Source of the DNA: JAKOWB01 sp038363005
GTDB taxonomy: Bacteria; Pseudomonadota; Alphaproteobacteria; Kiloniellales; JACOMY01
DNA length: 64,000 bases
Assembly: GCA_038363005.1 (NCBI GenBank)
Contig: JBBQBI010000014.1
Coordinates: forward strand, 1 to 64,000
Reading direction: 5' to 3'
The notes under the pieces are model-generated. The model was not told where the DNA came from. It did no database searches and saw nothing but the letters and a program-made list of their open reading frames with translations. Below are positions 9,038 to 17,687 of this stretch, in pieces. Each line of letters opens with the position of its first letter. Positions within the stretch are counted from its first letter, which is position 1. The translations under genes and the position numbers were made by a program.

Positions 9038-9124
9038 GGCCCCGCAATGGTGGTGGTTTCAAGGTGCTGGGCGCAGGTGGCGGCGTTTTGGCGTAACATG
9101 TGGTGATCCTGCAAGGAGGGACCC

Positions 9125-9493
9125 ATGCGCCAACTGCTGTCCGCCGCCGCGCTTGTCATCCTGTCGCAGCTGCCTGTTTCACAGGCCTGGGCTGACGAGA
9201 CTCCCACATCGAAACTGAGTCTGGAGAGCTACCAGGCGCTGGACGAGGCCGGGCGCACGCTCTATGTCGCCGGCCTGGCCGACGCGCTGGATGCCGCCGC
9301 GGCAATGACCCACAACCAACGCCTCACCATCATCGCCGCCTGCACGCACGGCTTCGCCGCCGACACCTTGCGCGAGACGGTGGAGCGCGGCGATCCCAAC
9401 ATGATGATCAAGTGGGCCGCCGACACCCCGGCCGCCAACTGGTTCATCCAGACCATGATTCTGGTCTGCCAGCTGCAGCTGCCGCCGGAGTAG
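9125..9493 (+). CDS. small secreted protein of unknown function
   Basis: A 122-residue protein with a clear Sec signal peptide (MRQLLSAAALVILSQLPVSQAWA, cleavage expected after residue 23). The mature part has two cysteines (AACTHGF and LVCQLQL) that could form a disulfide. The arrangement YVAGLADALDAAA followed by a C-terminal WFIQTMILVC weakly recalls small periplasmic Rap1a/Tai-type proteins, but I would not transfer a function from that. An AGGAGGG ribosome binding site precedes the ATG with a 4-5 base spacer. The gene ends just before a palindromic repeat that separates it from the convergent CoA-transferase. Confidence 0.65.
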   Translation: MRQLLSAAALVILSQLPVSQAWADETPTSKLSLESYQALDEAGRTLYVAGLADALDAAAAMTHNQRLTIIAACTHGFAADTLRETVERGDPNMMIKWAADTPAANWFIQTMILVCQLQLPPE

Positions 9494-9517
9494 GGCTGCC
9501 TTTGCCAGCGTGTTTCT

Positions 9518-9623
9518 CCCTCTCCCGCGCAGCGGGGGAGGGCCGGGGAGGGGGTTTCAGCGCCAAGGCTCAAACGTCTGGACCCCCTCCCTGACCCTCC
9601 CCCACGCTGCGCGCGGGAGAGGG
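9518..9623. repeat. palindromic repeat element, copy A
   Basis: Two inverted arms of about 37-41 bases, starting CCCTCTCCCGCGC and ending GCGCGGGAGAGGG, around a ~25-base centre. The arms match each other except for a few insertions and transitions. It lies at the convergent junction of the secreted protein and the CoA-transferase. The last 17 codons and the stop of the CoA-transferase are inside it. The strong dyad could act as a bidirectional terminator. It belongs to the same family as the copies at 14504, 15410 and 39360. Confidence 0.85.
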
Positions 9624-11864
9624 AATGCTGCCGGTGAGAATGCGATCTGCTTCCAGCTGGTCGAGCACCGCTGCGTCGTAACCGAATGCTGCCAGCACCG
9701 CGCGACCGTCGGCGCCCGGCGGGCGCACGGGTTCGCCCGGCACCGGCGGTGACGGCGCCATGCGGATCGAGGGGCCGATGCCGGTGACGCTTCCGACGCC
9801 CTCGTGCGCGCGGGTGATGGAGAGGCCCTGGGCGCAGACCCAGGGATCGTTGATCAGCTGCTGGATCGTCGGACAGCCATGCAGTCCGATGCCGAGCGGC
9901 CAGAGCTTAGTGCACCAAAATTCGACAGATGCCGTGGCGAAAGCCGACGCCAGCGCCACTTCGGACAAGCTGTCCAGTCCCATGGCCTGGCATAGCGCCG
10001 GCCCATCGCTTTCCCGAGCACCGAGAAAACACCAGCCGTTGGCGGCCCGGTAGAGCCGCTGCAGTGGCCCGGCACCGAGCGCCTCCTGGCCGCTTGGCTC
10101 GTCCCAACTCTTGCCCGGGTAGAGCTGCAGGAAGGGCGTCTGCAGGTAGGTCCCGGTCTGCGCCAGTGAGACCTCCACCGCCTGGCCGCCGCCGCCGCGC
10201 GCGCGGTGATAGAGCGCCAGCCCGATGGCGAAGGCGGCCAGGATGCCGGTGCCGTAGTCGGTCACCGCCAGCGGCTCCATCAGCGGGCTGTCGGCACCGC
10301 CGAAGCGCCACTGCATGCCGACCATGGCCTGGCCCAGCGGCTCGTAGCCGCGCCGGCTGCCCCAGGGTCCCTGCTGGCCATAGGCGCTGACCGTGGCGTG
10401 GATCAGGTCGGGCTTGTCGATGCGCAGCGTGGCCGCGCCGATGCCCAGGCGCTCCGGCACGCCGTCGGCGAAGTTCTGCAGCACCACATCGGCGTGCCCG
10501 GCGAGTTTCAGCAACACCTCGCGCCCCGCCGGCTGCTTCAGGTCGAGCAGCAGCGTGCGCTTCCCACGATTGACGTCGAGATGATAGCGATAGCCCTGCG
10601 GCGGGTTGGCCGGGTCGTTGATCTTGATGATCTCGGCGCCGAACTCGGCCAGCAGTCGCGCCGCCGTGGGGCCGGCAAGTACCTGCGTCAGGTCGACCAC
10701 ACGCAGGCCAGCGAGAATCCGCGGCAGCGGCGACGTCGTTGGCGCGGCGGACGCTGGCGACGCGGGTTTGGCCAGCAGCGCGTCGCGGTCGGCATCGAGC
10801 GGCCGGCGTGGGCCCTGTGCCTGCGGCGGCGTGGCGGACAGGTGAACCGGATAGCCAACCTGCCAGAGCGGCCCCAGTGTCGGGTCCTCGCCCTGGACCA
10901 CCGCCTGACTGTCGCGCGCCTGCGACGTTTCCATCCACTCCTGTGGGCTTCGCACCAGGGCGAGTGGCGCACCGGCGGCGGAGAGTTTCTCTTCCCATTC
11001 GGCCGCCGGTCGTGTGTTGAAGAGCGCGGCGACGCGCCGCCGCAGCTCGGCCAGCAGGGCCTTGTCGGCGGCCAATCTCGGCCGGTCCAGCAGGCCCAAC
11101 TCGTGCCACTCCGGCACACCACCGACGGATACCAGCGCTTCCATGAAGCGCGGACTGTGCGTCGCCCACATGACCCAGCGGCGGTCGGCACATCGGTAGC
11201 AGCCGGCACCCCAGATGTCGGAGGAGAAGGCCGGACTGCCGGCGTCGTCGCCACTCATGGCAAAGGCGCCGAAGGCCTGGAACAGCGCGTCGAACAGCGG
11301 CACCTCGATGCGCCGTCCGTGGCCGTCCCCTTCGCGTGCATAGAGCGCCAGGGTGATAGCGGTCGCCGCCAGGAAGGCGGCGTAGCTCGAGGCCAGCGGC
11401 AGCGCCGTGTAGAGCGGCCGGTCATGCGCGCCGCTCCAGGGCGGCAGGTAGCCGTTGCCGGCGGCCATCACCACGCCTTCCCAGGCCGTCACAGCGTGGC
11501 GCGGATCGTTGGCGGCGAAGCCGGGCAGGGAGCAGTAGATCAGGCGCGGATTAAGCGCCCGCGCCGCCTCGGCGCCGAGGCCCAGGCGGTCCATCACGCC
11601 GGGGCGGAAGTTCTCGATCAGCACGTCGGCGGAGCCGGCAAGGCGCCGTGCCACCGCCAGGTCGGCGGGCTGCTTCAGGTCGAGGACCAGGCTCCGCTTG
11701 CCGCGCTGGTAGAAGGCGTTGGCCGGCGTGTTCCAGCGCGGCCCGCCGGGCGGGTCAATGCGGATCACCTCGGCGCCCTGGTCGGCCAGCATCAGGGCCG
11801 TCAGCGGTCCGGCGACGTACTGTCCGAAATCGAGAACGCGCAGGCCGCTGAGCGCGCCGATCAC
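9570..11864 (-). CDS. two-domain CaiB/BaiF-type (class III) CoA-transferase
   Basis: A 764-residue protein made of two tandem class III CoA-transferase domains, roughly residues 5-365 and 383-745; single-domain members are about 400 residues. Each begins with the same signature (LSGLRVLDFGQYVAGP; LAGLRVVDLTQVLAGP). In domain 1 the segment EVPLFDALFQ places Asp192 where formyl-CoA transferase has its catalytic Asp. In domain 2 the same position is Gln569 (EVSLAQTGTY), so only one active site appears complete. The start is taken as the GTG at 11864, 10 bases after the stop of the enoyl-CoA hydratase, because it directly precedes the domain. The C-terminal 17 residues are encoded by the palindromic repeat. 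Substrates are unknown; the neighbouring hydratase and thioesterase suggest acyl-CoA catabolism. Confidence 0.88.
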   Translation of the reverse strand: MIGALSGLRVLDFGQYVAGPLTALMLADQGAEVIRIDPPGGPRWNTPANAFYQRGKRSLVLDLKQPADLAVARRLAGSADVLIENFRPGVMDRLGLGAEAARALNPRLIYCSLPGFAANDPRHAVTAWEGVVMAAGNGYLPPWSGAHDRPLYTALPLASSYAAFLAATAITLALYAREGDGHGRRIEVPLFDALFQAFGAFAMSGDDAGSPAFSSDIWGAGCYRCADRRWVMWATHSPRFMEALVSVGGVPEWHELGLLDRPRLAADKALLAELRRRVAALFNTRPAAEWEEKLSAAGAPLALVRSPQEWMETSQARDSQAVVQGEDPTLGPLWQVGYPVHLSATPPQAQGPRRPLDADRDALLAKPASPASAAPTTSPLPRILAGLRVVDLTQVLAGPTAARLLAEFGAEIIKINDPANPPQGYRYHLDVNRGKRTLLLDLKQPAGREVLLKLAGHADVVLQNFADGVPERLGIGAATLRIDKPDLIHATVSAYGQQGPWGSRRGYEPLGQAMVGMQWRFGGADSPLMEPLAVTDYGTGILAAFAIGLALYHRARGGGGQAVEVSLAQTGTYLQTPFLQLYPGKSWDEPSGQEALGAGPLQRLYRAANGWCFLGARESDGPALCQAMGLDSLSEVALASAFATASVEFWCTKLWPLGIGLHGCPTIQQLINDPWVCAQGLSITRAHEGVGSVTGIGPSIRMAPSPPVPGEPVRPPGADGRAVLAAFGYDAAVLDQLEADRILTGSIPSPARSVGEGQGGGPDV

Positions 11865-11874
11865 GGCAGCGGCA

Positions 11875-12702
<828 letters not shown>

Positions 12703-12861
12703 GGCTGCTATCCTTTGGAACGGGCGGCGCCAGTCTTGCGCCTGGGGCCCGTGCCTGCAAGCCTTGCGGAACACAGGTGCTGTGCGCCAGCGGCGCTTGC
12801 CAGGCGCGCTGGCCTCGGCCCCAATCGCATCCACAACGCCCCGACCCGCGAGGAGGATCCC

Positions 12862-13503
12862 ATGGAACAGCCCGACATCTCTCCCGGCTGGCTGATGAAC
12901 CCGCGCTATGTCATCGATTTCGACCGCGTGCCGGCGACGGTCGCGGTGCGCTTCGGCGGCCAGGTAATCGCCGAGAGCCAGCGCTGCCACGTACTCTACG
13001 AGCTGGGCCACGCGCCGATGTACTACATTCCCTTCGCCGACTTGAAGACGGCATTCTATGTCCCCAGCGAGCGCCACACCTATTGCCCGTACAAGGGGGT
13101 CGCCAGCTACTGGAACCTCAAGGTCGGCGACAAGGTCAGCGAGAACGCCGTCTGGTACTACCCGGAGCCCTATCAGCAGGTGGCCTGGATGAAGGATCAC
13201 GCCGGCTTCTACTGGGGCCGCATGGAGCAGTGGAGCGAGGATGGCGTAGCGGTCTCCGGCCCGCGCGAGATTCCTGGCCGCATCGACACCGAGAACCAGT
13301 TCAAGAAGCTCTTCCCGGCGCTGGTCAAGGAGTGGCACCCGACCCGCAACAAGGGCATCGGCCCCTATGAGTTCGCCGCCGACAGCAACCAGCCGGTCTG
13401 GTGGCAGGACGCCAGCGGCCGCGAGTGGCAGGAGCGCATCAAGGACCGCGTGCTCAAGGCCACCACCCTGCGCGCCAACGGCGACGCGCACCCCTACGGC
13501 TGA
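12862..13503 (+). CDS. DUF427 domain protein
   Basis: A 213-residue soluble protein with the DUF427 pattern: VPATVAVRFGGQVIAESQRCHVLYELGHAPMYYIPFADLK, then SERHTYCPYKGVASYWNLKVG with its conserved Cys-Pro-Tyr-Lys-Gly, then NAVWYYPEPYQQVAWMKDHAGFYWGRMEQW. The biochemical role of this family is unknown. The start is fixed by an AGGAGG five bases before the ATG. It is followed by a PaaI-like thioesterase and a GNAT protein on the same strand, so these three probably form one transcript, divergent from the crotonase/CoA-transferase pair. Confidence 0.88.
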   Translation: MEQPDISPGWLMNPRYVIDFDRVPATVAVRFGGQVIAESQRCHVLYELGHAPMYYIPFADLKTAFYVPSERHTYCPYKGVASYWNLKVGDKVSENAVWYYPEPYQQVAWMKDHAGFYWGRMEQWSEDGVAVSGPREIPGRIDTENQFKKLFPALVKEWHPTRNKGIGPYEFAADSNQPVWWQDASGREWQERIKDRVLKATTLRANGDAHPYG

Positions 13504-13541
13504 TCTTCTCACCTTCGGCGGGGCGCGGTATGAGGGTGGTC

Positions 13542-13985
13542 ATGGACAAGCCCGCGCCCGCGCCCCGCATTACCGTCGCCGCCTTCGAACAGCTCTGCCT
13601 GGAGCAGACGCCGTTCAACGAGCTCTATGGCTTTGTGACCGAGGCCATCGGCCACGGCTCGGCGCGGGTGCGTATGCCGGCGAACCCGAAGTTCCTGCGT
13701 CCCGGCGGCACCATCAGCGGGCCGGCGCAGATGGCGCTGGCCGACTTCGCTATGTACGCCGCCGTGCTGGGGGCCATCGGCAACGTGCCCATGGCGGTCA
13801 CCACCAACCTGGCCATCACCTTCCTCAACAAGCCGGAACCGGGCGACCTGGTCTGCGAGGTACGGCTGCTGAAGATCGGCAAGCGCCTGGTGATGGGCGA
13901 CGCCATCATCCATTCGGTCGGCCGCAGCGAGCCGGTGAGCCACGTTACGCTGACCTATTCGGTCCCGCCGGACCGGCCGGCCTGA
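13542..13985 (+). CDS. PaaI-like hotdog-fold thioesterase
   Basis: A 147-residue hotdog protein. FLRPGGTISGPAQMALADFAMYAAVLGAIG is the helix segment of PaaI-type thioesterases, with the catalytic Asp expected in ALADFAMY. AVTTNLAITFLNKPEPGDLVCEVRLLKIGKRLVMGDAIIHS covers the following sheet. It probably hydrolyses an acyl- or aryl-CoA. I prefer the Met at 13542, which has GAGG six bases upstream, over the in-frame ATG at 13530. Its TGA overlaps the ATG of the GNAT gene (TGATG), suggesting translational coupling. Confidence 0.87.
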   Translation: MDKPAPAPRITVAAFEQLCLEQTPFNELYGFVTEAIGHGSARVRMPANPKFLRPGGTISGPAQMALADFAMYAAVLGAIGNVPMAVTTNLAITFLNKPEPGDLVCEVRLLKIGKRLVMGDAIIHSVGRSEPVSHVTLTYSVPPDRPA

Positions 13986-14551
13986 TGCGCGAGGCCGGCC
14001 TGGTCGACGCGCCCGCGGTTGCGGCGCTGCACGCGGCGAGCTGGCAGAGCGCCTATCGCGGCTTTGCCGCGGCCGACTATCTCGACCGGGCGGCCGGGCC
14101 AGAGCTGCTGCGCTCCTGGACGGACTATCTGGCGGCGCCGGGCGTCGGTGACTTCCTGCTGCTGGAGGAGAGCGAGCAGGCCCTGCGCGCCTTCATCTCG
14201 GCGCGGCGCGACTATGAGCCGGGCTTCGACGCCTTTGTCTACGCCCTGCACGTGGACCCGGCCTTGCGCAGCGGCGGCATCGGCCGGCGGCTGCTTGGCC
14301 TTGCGGTGCGGCGCCTGATCACCGAGGGCCGCCGCACCCTGGCGCTGCGCGCTTTCGACGGCAATCCCGGCGCCATCCGCTTCTACCGCCGCCTTGGCGG
14401 CCAGGTCGCGGGCCACGGCATCGACCAAGTCGGCGGCGTCGATTTCCCCGACACGCTGATTGCTTGGCACGACTTATCGGCGCTGGCAGTGGCGTGCGAA
14501 ATCAACCCTCTCCCGTCGGGAGAGGGTGCCGCGCGTCAGCGCGGCGGGTGA
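13985..14551 (+). CDS. GNAT family N-acetyltransferase
   Basis: A 188-residue acetyltransferase. Acetyl-CoA binding motif A is VYALHVDPALRSGGIGRRLLGLAVR (the R/Q-x-x-G-x-G/A signature as RSGGIG), and LRAFDGNPGAIRFYRRLGGQ is motif B. The acceptor substrate cannot be predicted. The start codon shares a base with the stop of the upstream thioesterase. The last 15 residues (NPLPSGEGAARQRGG) are encoded by the palindromic repeat that begins at 14504 and are unlikely to be part of the original fold; the expected GNAT C-terminus is reached around LIAWHDL. Confidence 0.85.
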   Translation: MREAGLVDAPAVAALHAASWQSAYRGFAAADYLDRAAGPELLRSWTDYLAAPGVGDFLLLEESEQALRAFISARRDYEPGFDAFVYALHVDPALRSGGIGRRLLGLAVRRLITEGRRTLALRAFDGNPGAIRFYRRLGGQVAGHGIDQVGGVDFPDTLIAWHDLSALAVACEINPLPSGEGAARQRGG

Positions 14552-14655
14552 GGGGAAGCGGCAGCCGCAGCGCATTCTTGCCGAACCGCGCCCCGCCGCG
14601 GCACTTCCCCTCACCCGTTCGCTTCGCTCACACCCTCTCCCGATGGGAGAGGGTT
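14504..14655. repeat. palindromic repeat element, copy B
   Basis: About 152 bases. Each end is a small hairpin of CCCTCTCCC, a 3-base loop and GGGAGAGGG. Between them lie arms with GGGTGAGGGG on one side and CCCCTCACCC on the other, so the whole element is a nested dyad. It sits at the convergent junction of the GNAT and SDR genes: it encodes the GNAT C-terminus and ends four bases before the SDR stop. Confidence 0.88.
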
Positions 14656-14659
14656 GGTA

Positions 14660-15388
14660 TCACTGCGCCGAGTAGCCGCCATCGATGGTGAGCGTCGTTC
14701 CCGTGACATAGCGTGCGGCGTCGCTCGCCAGGTAGAGCGCGGCCTCGGCGATCTCCGCTGGCGTGCAGAGGCGCCCCAATGGCTGGCGGCGTGCCAGCTT
14801 GGCCTTCACCGCAGCGGCGCTGCCGATCTCGCCGGCGATGCCGTCCAGCATGGCGGTGTCGGTGAAGCCGGGGCAGAGGGCGTTGACGCGCACACCCTGG
14901 CCGGCCTCGGCGGCGATGATCGCGGCGCTGCGGGTCAGCGCCACGATGGCGCCCTTGGCGGCGCTATAGGCGGCCAGCGGTGGCGCCGCCACCAGGGCCG
15001 CGACCGAGGCCAGGTTGACGATGGCGCCGCCGGGGGCGAGCTGCTTCAGCCCCTCGCGCACGCCCAGGAAGGTGCCGTCGAGATTGACCGACATGACCTT
15101 GTGCCATTCGCCCAGCGAGGTTTCGGTCAGCGGCTTGGTCAGCGCGAAGCCGGCATTGTTCACCAGGATGTCGAGGCGGCCGAAGCGCGCCTGGCTCTTG
15201 GCCAGCGCCTCCAGCCACTCGCCCTCGTCGGTGACGTCGTGCTGCAGGGCAAGGTCGCAGGGCAGGGCGGGCGCCGTCAGGTCGGTGGCCACGACCGTGG
15301 CACCCTCGGCGCGGAACAGCGCGACGATGGCGCTGCCGATGCCGCCGGCGGCGCCGGTGACGAAGGCGATCTTGTCGGCCAGGCGCAT
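14660..15388 (-). CDS. short-chain dehydrogenase/reductase
   Basis: A 242-residue classical SDR. The cofactor loop is VTGAAGGIGSAIV (TGxxxGIG); an acidic residue after beta-2 (VVATDLTAP) suggests NAD(H). The structural NNAG reads VNNAGFAL, the catalytic Ser and Tyr-x-x-x-Lys are in NLASVAALVAAPPLAAYSAAKGAI, and the C-terminus LTIDGGYSAQ is typical. Substrate unknown. GGAGG seven bases before the ATG at 15388 fixes the start. Repeat copies flank it on both sides: B beyond its stop and C in its upstream region. Confidence 0.88.
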   Translation of the reverse strand: MRLADKIAFVTGAAGGIGSAIVALFRAEGATVVATDLTAPALPCDLALQHDVTDEGEWLEALAKSQARFGRLDILVNNAGFALTKPLTETSLGEWHKVMSVNLDGTFLGVREGLKQLAPGGAIVNLASVAALVAAPPLAAYSAAKGAIVALTRSAAIIAAEAGQGVRVNALCPGFTDTAMLDGIAGEIGSAAAVKAKLARRQPLGRLCTPAEIAEAALYLASDAARYVTGTTLTIDGGYSAQ

Positions 15389-15409
15389 TCTGATGCCTCC
15401 AGCGTGAAG

Positions 15410-15540
15410 CCCCTCTCCCGCTTGGGCGGGAGAGGGTGGTGAGCGCGGCGAGCCGGGTGAGGGCGTTCGGTGCCGCCCTGTCCAGTCGCACCTACCCAGG
15501 GCCCTCACCCTACCCTCTCCCGCCAAAAGCGGGAGAGGGG
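15410..15540. repeat. palindromic repeat element, copy C
   Basis: About 131 bases, beginning CCCCTCTCCCGC and ending GCGGGAGAGGGG, with terminal hairpins and inner GGGTGAGGGC / GCCCTCACCC arms. Unlike the other copies it lies between two divergent genes: 21 bases upstream of the SDR start and 58 bases upstream of the esterase start. It therefore takes up most of the space where their promoters should be. Confidence 0.88.
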
Positions 15541-15598
15541 ACGATGTTTCCGCCTGCGCGATGGACCGGAACCCCCGCGCAATGCCAAGCTTCCCGCC

Positions 15599-16507
15599 AT
15601 GACCAAGTCGCTCGCCCGCGTCCACGCGCATCTTGCCAAGCTCTATGCCACGCCGCCGAAGGACGATGCCGAGGCTATCGCCAGCGGTCGTCGGCTGTTC
15701 TACAGCTCCTCGCTGGTCGAGGGCCTGGTGCCAGACGAGGCGCCGGGCGTGATTGTCGAGGCCGCATCGGTCGGTGGCGTGCCGGGCGAATGGCTCCGCC
15801 CCGCCGCGGCGGGCGGGTCCGGGCGGTTGATGTACATCCATGGCGGCGGCTGGGTGGCCGGCACGGCGGCCTCCTATCGCCACATGACGAGCTGGCTGGC
15901 GGCGGAGAGCGGGCTCGGTACTTTGGCCGTCGACTACCGCCTGGCGCCGGAGCATCGCTTCCCGGCCGGCCTGGACGACTGTCTGGCGGCCTGGCGCGGT
16001 CTGGTCAGGGCCCAGGTGCCGGGGCCGCTCTTCCTTGCGGGCGATTCCGCCGGCGGCAACTTGGCGCTTGCCCTGGCGCTGGAACTAAAGCGACTGGGCG
16101 AGCGGCTGCCCGATGCCATGGCCACCATCGGCGCCTGTACCGATTTCACCATGTCGGGCGAGAGCTACCAAACGCGCCTGGCGGTGGATCGCAGTGTCAC
16201 GCCCGCCGCCGTTGCGCTCTATGCCCGCAACTACCTGCCGGCGGGGCAGGACCCGCAGGACCCGCGGGTCTCGCCGCTGTTCGGCGACCTGGCCGGCCTG
16301 CCGCCGCTGCTGATGCATGTCGGCGACTTCGAGGTGCTGCTGGACGATACGCTGCGCTTCGCCGCCAAGGCCGAGGCCGCCGGCGTGGCGGTGACCACGC
16401 AGGTCTGGCCGGAGAGCCCGCATGTCGCCGAGTGGTGGCACCACATCCTGCCGGAGGGCCGGCAGTCGCTGCACGAAATCGGCAGGTTCTTCCGCGCTCG
16501 CGTCTAG
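15599..16507 (+). CDS. alpha/beta hydrolase, HSL-type esterase
   Basis: A 302-residue hydrolase of the hormone-sensitive-lipase group. The oxyanion motif HGGGW is at residues 81-85, the nucleophile is Ser150 in LAGDSAGGN, and the acid and base are expected in VGDFEVLLDD and SPHVAEWWHH near the C-terminus. VDYRLAPEHRFPAGLDD is the usual segment before the nucleophile elbow. It probably hydrolyses short acyl esters in the cytoplasm. The start at 15599 (MTKSLARVHA) follows the repeat copy C. It is followed by the ribosomal protein operon, which has its own promoter. Confidence 0.88.
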   Translation: MTKSLARVHAHLAKLYATPPKDDAEAIASGRRLFYSSSLVEGLVPDEAPGVIVEAASVGGVPGEWLRPAAAGGSGRLMYIHGGGWVAGTAASYRHMTSWLAAESGLGTLAVDYRLAPEHRFPAGLDDCLAAWRGLVRAQVPGPLFLAGDSAGGNLALALALELKRLGERLPDAMATIGACTDFTMSGESYQTRLAVDRSVTPAAVALYARNYLPAGQDPQDPRVSPLFGDLAGLPPLLMHVGDFEVLLDDTLRFAAKAEAAGVAVTTQVWPESPHVAEWWHHILPEGRQSLHEIGRFFRARV

Positions 16508-16559
16508 CGGTAACGGAATACCACATATCAAGTTGCTGATTTCATGTATTTAATGGAAG

Positions 16560-16588
16560 TTGACAGGCCGTTCGCCGATCACTAGAAC
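16560..16588 (+). promoter_or_regulatory. sigma-70 promoter of rplM-rpsI
   Basis: TTGACA at 16560-16565, a 17-base spacer, and TAGAAC at 16583-16588. This is the best consensus-like promoter I saw in the window and sits in an unusually AT-rich pocket directly upstream of the two ribosomal protein genes. Transcription would begin near 16595, giving a leader of about 60 bases. Confidence 0.8.
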
Positions 16589-16603
16589 TGCGGCCTCGAA
16601 CAG

Positions 16604-16635
16604 GGGGCGGGCAACCGCCCCTTTCCTCGTTTTTT
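16604..16635 (+). promoter_or_regulatory. rplM leader hairpin with GCAA tetraloop
   Basis: GGGGCGG (16604-16610), GCAA loop, CCGCCCC (16615-16621), then TTTCCTCG and six T residues. It lies in the transcript leader, about 20 bases before the rplM ATG. The GNRA-type loop suggests a structured RNA; the trailing T runs make it resemble an intrinsic attenuator. In E. coli, rplM-rpsI is repressed by L13 binding to its leader, so a similar role here is a reasonable inference but unproven. Confidence 0.55.
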
Positions 16636-16655
16636 GATTGGAGCGGGCAGGTCCC

Positions 16656-17123
16656 ATGCAGAAGACCTATTCGGCCAAGGCGTCCGAGATCCAGAAGAAG
16701 TGGGTCCTGATCGATGCCGAAGGCCTGGTGCTCGGACGGATGGCGTCGCAGATCGCCATGATCCTCCGCGGCAAGCACAAGACCACCTTCACGCCGCACA
16801 TGGACTGCGGTGACAACGTCATAGTGGTCAATGCCGAGAAGGTGCGCGTCACCGGCAAGAAGCTGACCGACAAGGTCTTCTACTGGCACACCGGCTTTCC
16901 GGGCGGCATCAAGGAACGCACCACCGGCGCGACGCTGACCGGGCGCTATCCCGAGCGCGTCATCGTCAAGGCGGTCGAGCGCATGATCACCCGTGGTCCC
17001 CTGGGTCGCCAGCAGATGAGCAACCTGAAGGTCTACGCCGGCCCGACCCATCCGCACGAGGCGCAGCAACCTGTCGCGCTCGACCTCGCCGCCCGCAACG
17101 CGAAGAACGCCAGGAGCGCCTGA
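16656..17123 (+). CDS. rplM: 50S ribosomal protein L13
   Basis: A 155-residue L13, slightly longer than the ~142 residues of E. coli because of its C-terminal end. Characteristic stretches are WVLIDAEGLVLGRMASQIAMILRGKHKTTFTPHMDCGDNVIVVNA, the GKKLTDKVFYWHTGFPGGIKE segment and VERMITRGPLGRQQMSNLKVYAGPTHPHEAQQP. It is an early-assembling protein of the large subunit. The start at 16656 (MQKTYSAKASE) matches other alphaproteobacterial L13 proteins. It is co-transcribed with rpsI, whose ATG follows two bases after the rplM stop. Confidence 0.97.
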   Translation: MQKTYSAKASEIQKKWVLIDAEGLVLGRMASQIAMILRGKHKTTFTPHMDCGDNVIVVNAEKVRVTGKKLTDKVFYWHTGFPGGIKERTTGATLTGRYPERVIVKAVERMITRGPLGRQQMSNLKVYAGPTHPHEAQQPVALDLAARNAKNARSA

Positions 17124-17125
17124 GC

Positions 17126-17599
17126 ATGGCCGAAACCACCCTGACCCAGCTCTCCGACCTGGGCACCGCCGCGGACGCCCAGGTGGCGACGCAGGCGCCG
17201 AAGCTCGACAAGTTCGGCCGCGCCTATGCCTCGGGCGGCCGCAAGAACGCCGTCGCCCGCGTCTGGATCAAGCCCGGCAACGGCAAGATCACCGTCAATG
17301 GCCGCGCCATCGAGGTGTTCTTCGCCCGTCCGGTGCTGCGCATGATGATCAACCAGCCCTTCCAGGTGGCCAACCGCGCCAACCAGTTCGACGTCTTCTG
17401 CACCGTGTCCGGTGGCGGGCTGTCGGGCCAGGCCGGCGCCGTGCGCCACGGCATCAGCAAGGCGCTGACCTACTTCGAGCCGGGCCTGCGCCCGGTGCTG
17501 AAGCAGGGTGGCTACCTGACGCGTGATTCGCGCGTGGTGGAGCGCAAGAAGTACGGCAAGGCCAAGGCCCGCCGCAGCTTCCAGTTCTCCAAGCGCTGA
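17126..17599 (+). CDS. rpsI: 30S ribosomal protein S9
   Basis: A 157-residue S9. The conserved core starts at GRAYASGGRKNAVARVWIKPGNGKITVNGR and ends with the family's basic C-terminal tail ERKKYGKAKARRSFQFSKR, whose last Arg reaches the P-site tRNA. The first ~35 residues, rich in Thr/Ala/Gln, are an extension as seen in alphaproteobacterial S9. It is the second gene of the rplM operon and is followed by an intrinsic terminator. Confidence 0.97.
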   Translation: MAETTLTQLSDLGTAADAQVATQAPKLDKFGRAYASGGRKNAVARVWIKPGNGKITVNGRAIEVFFARPVLRMMINQPFQVANRANQFDVFCTVSGGGLSGQAGAVRHGISKALTYFEPGLRPVLKQGGYLTRDSRVVERKKYGKAKARRSFQFSKR

Positions 17600-17622
17600 T
17601 CACCTCTGCGGTTTTCTCTGGC

Positions 17623-17652
17623 AAGGGCCGCGCCTTCGGGCGCGGCCCTTTT
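17623..17652 (+). terminator. intrinsic terminator of rplM-rpsI
   Basis: A perfect stem AAGGGCCGCGCC / GGCGCGGCCCTT closed by a TTCG tetraloop (17635-17638) and followed by T residues. It sits 24 bases after the rpsI stop. The UUCG loop and 12-bp stem make it a strong Rho-independent terminator. Confidence 0.9.
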
Positions 17653-17687
17653 GCTATGCTGGCGGAGAACCCGCAGGGAGACCGCCC

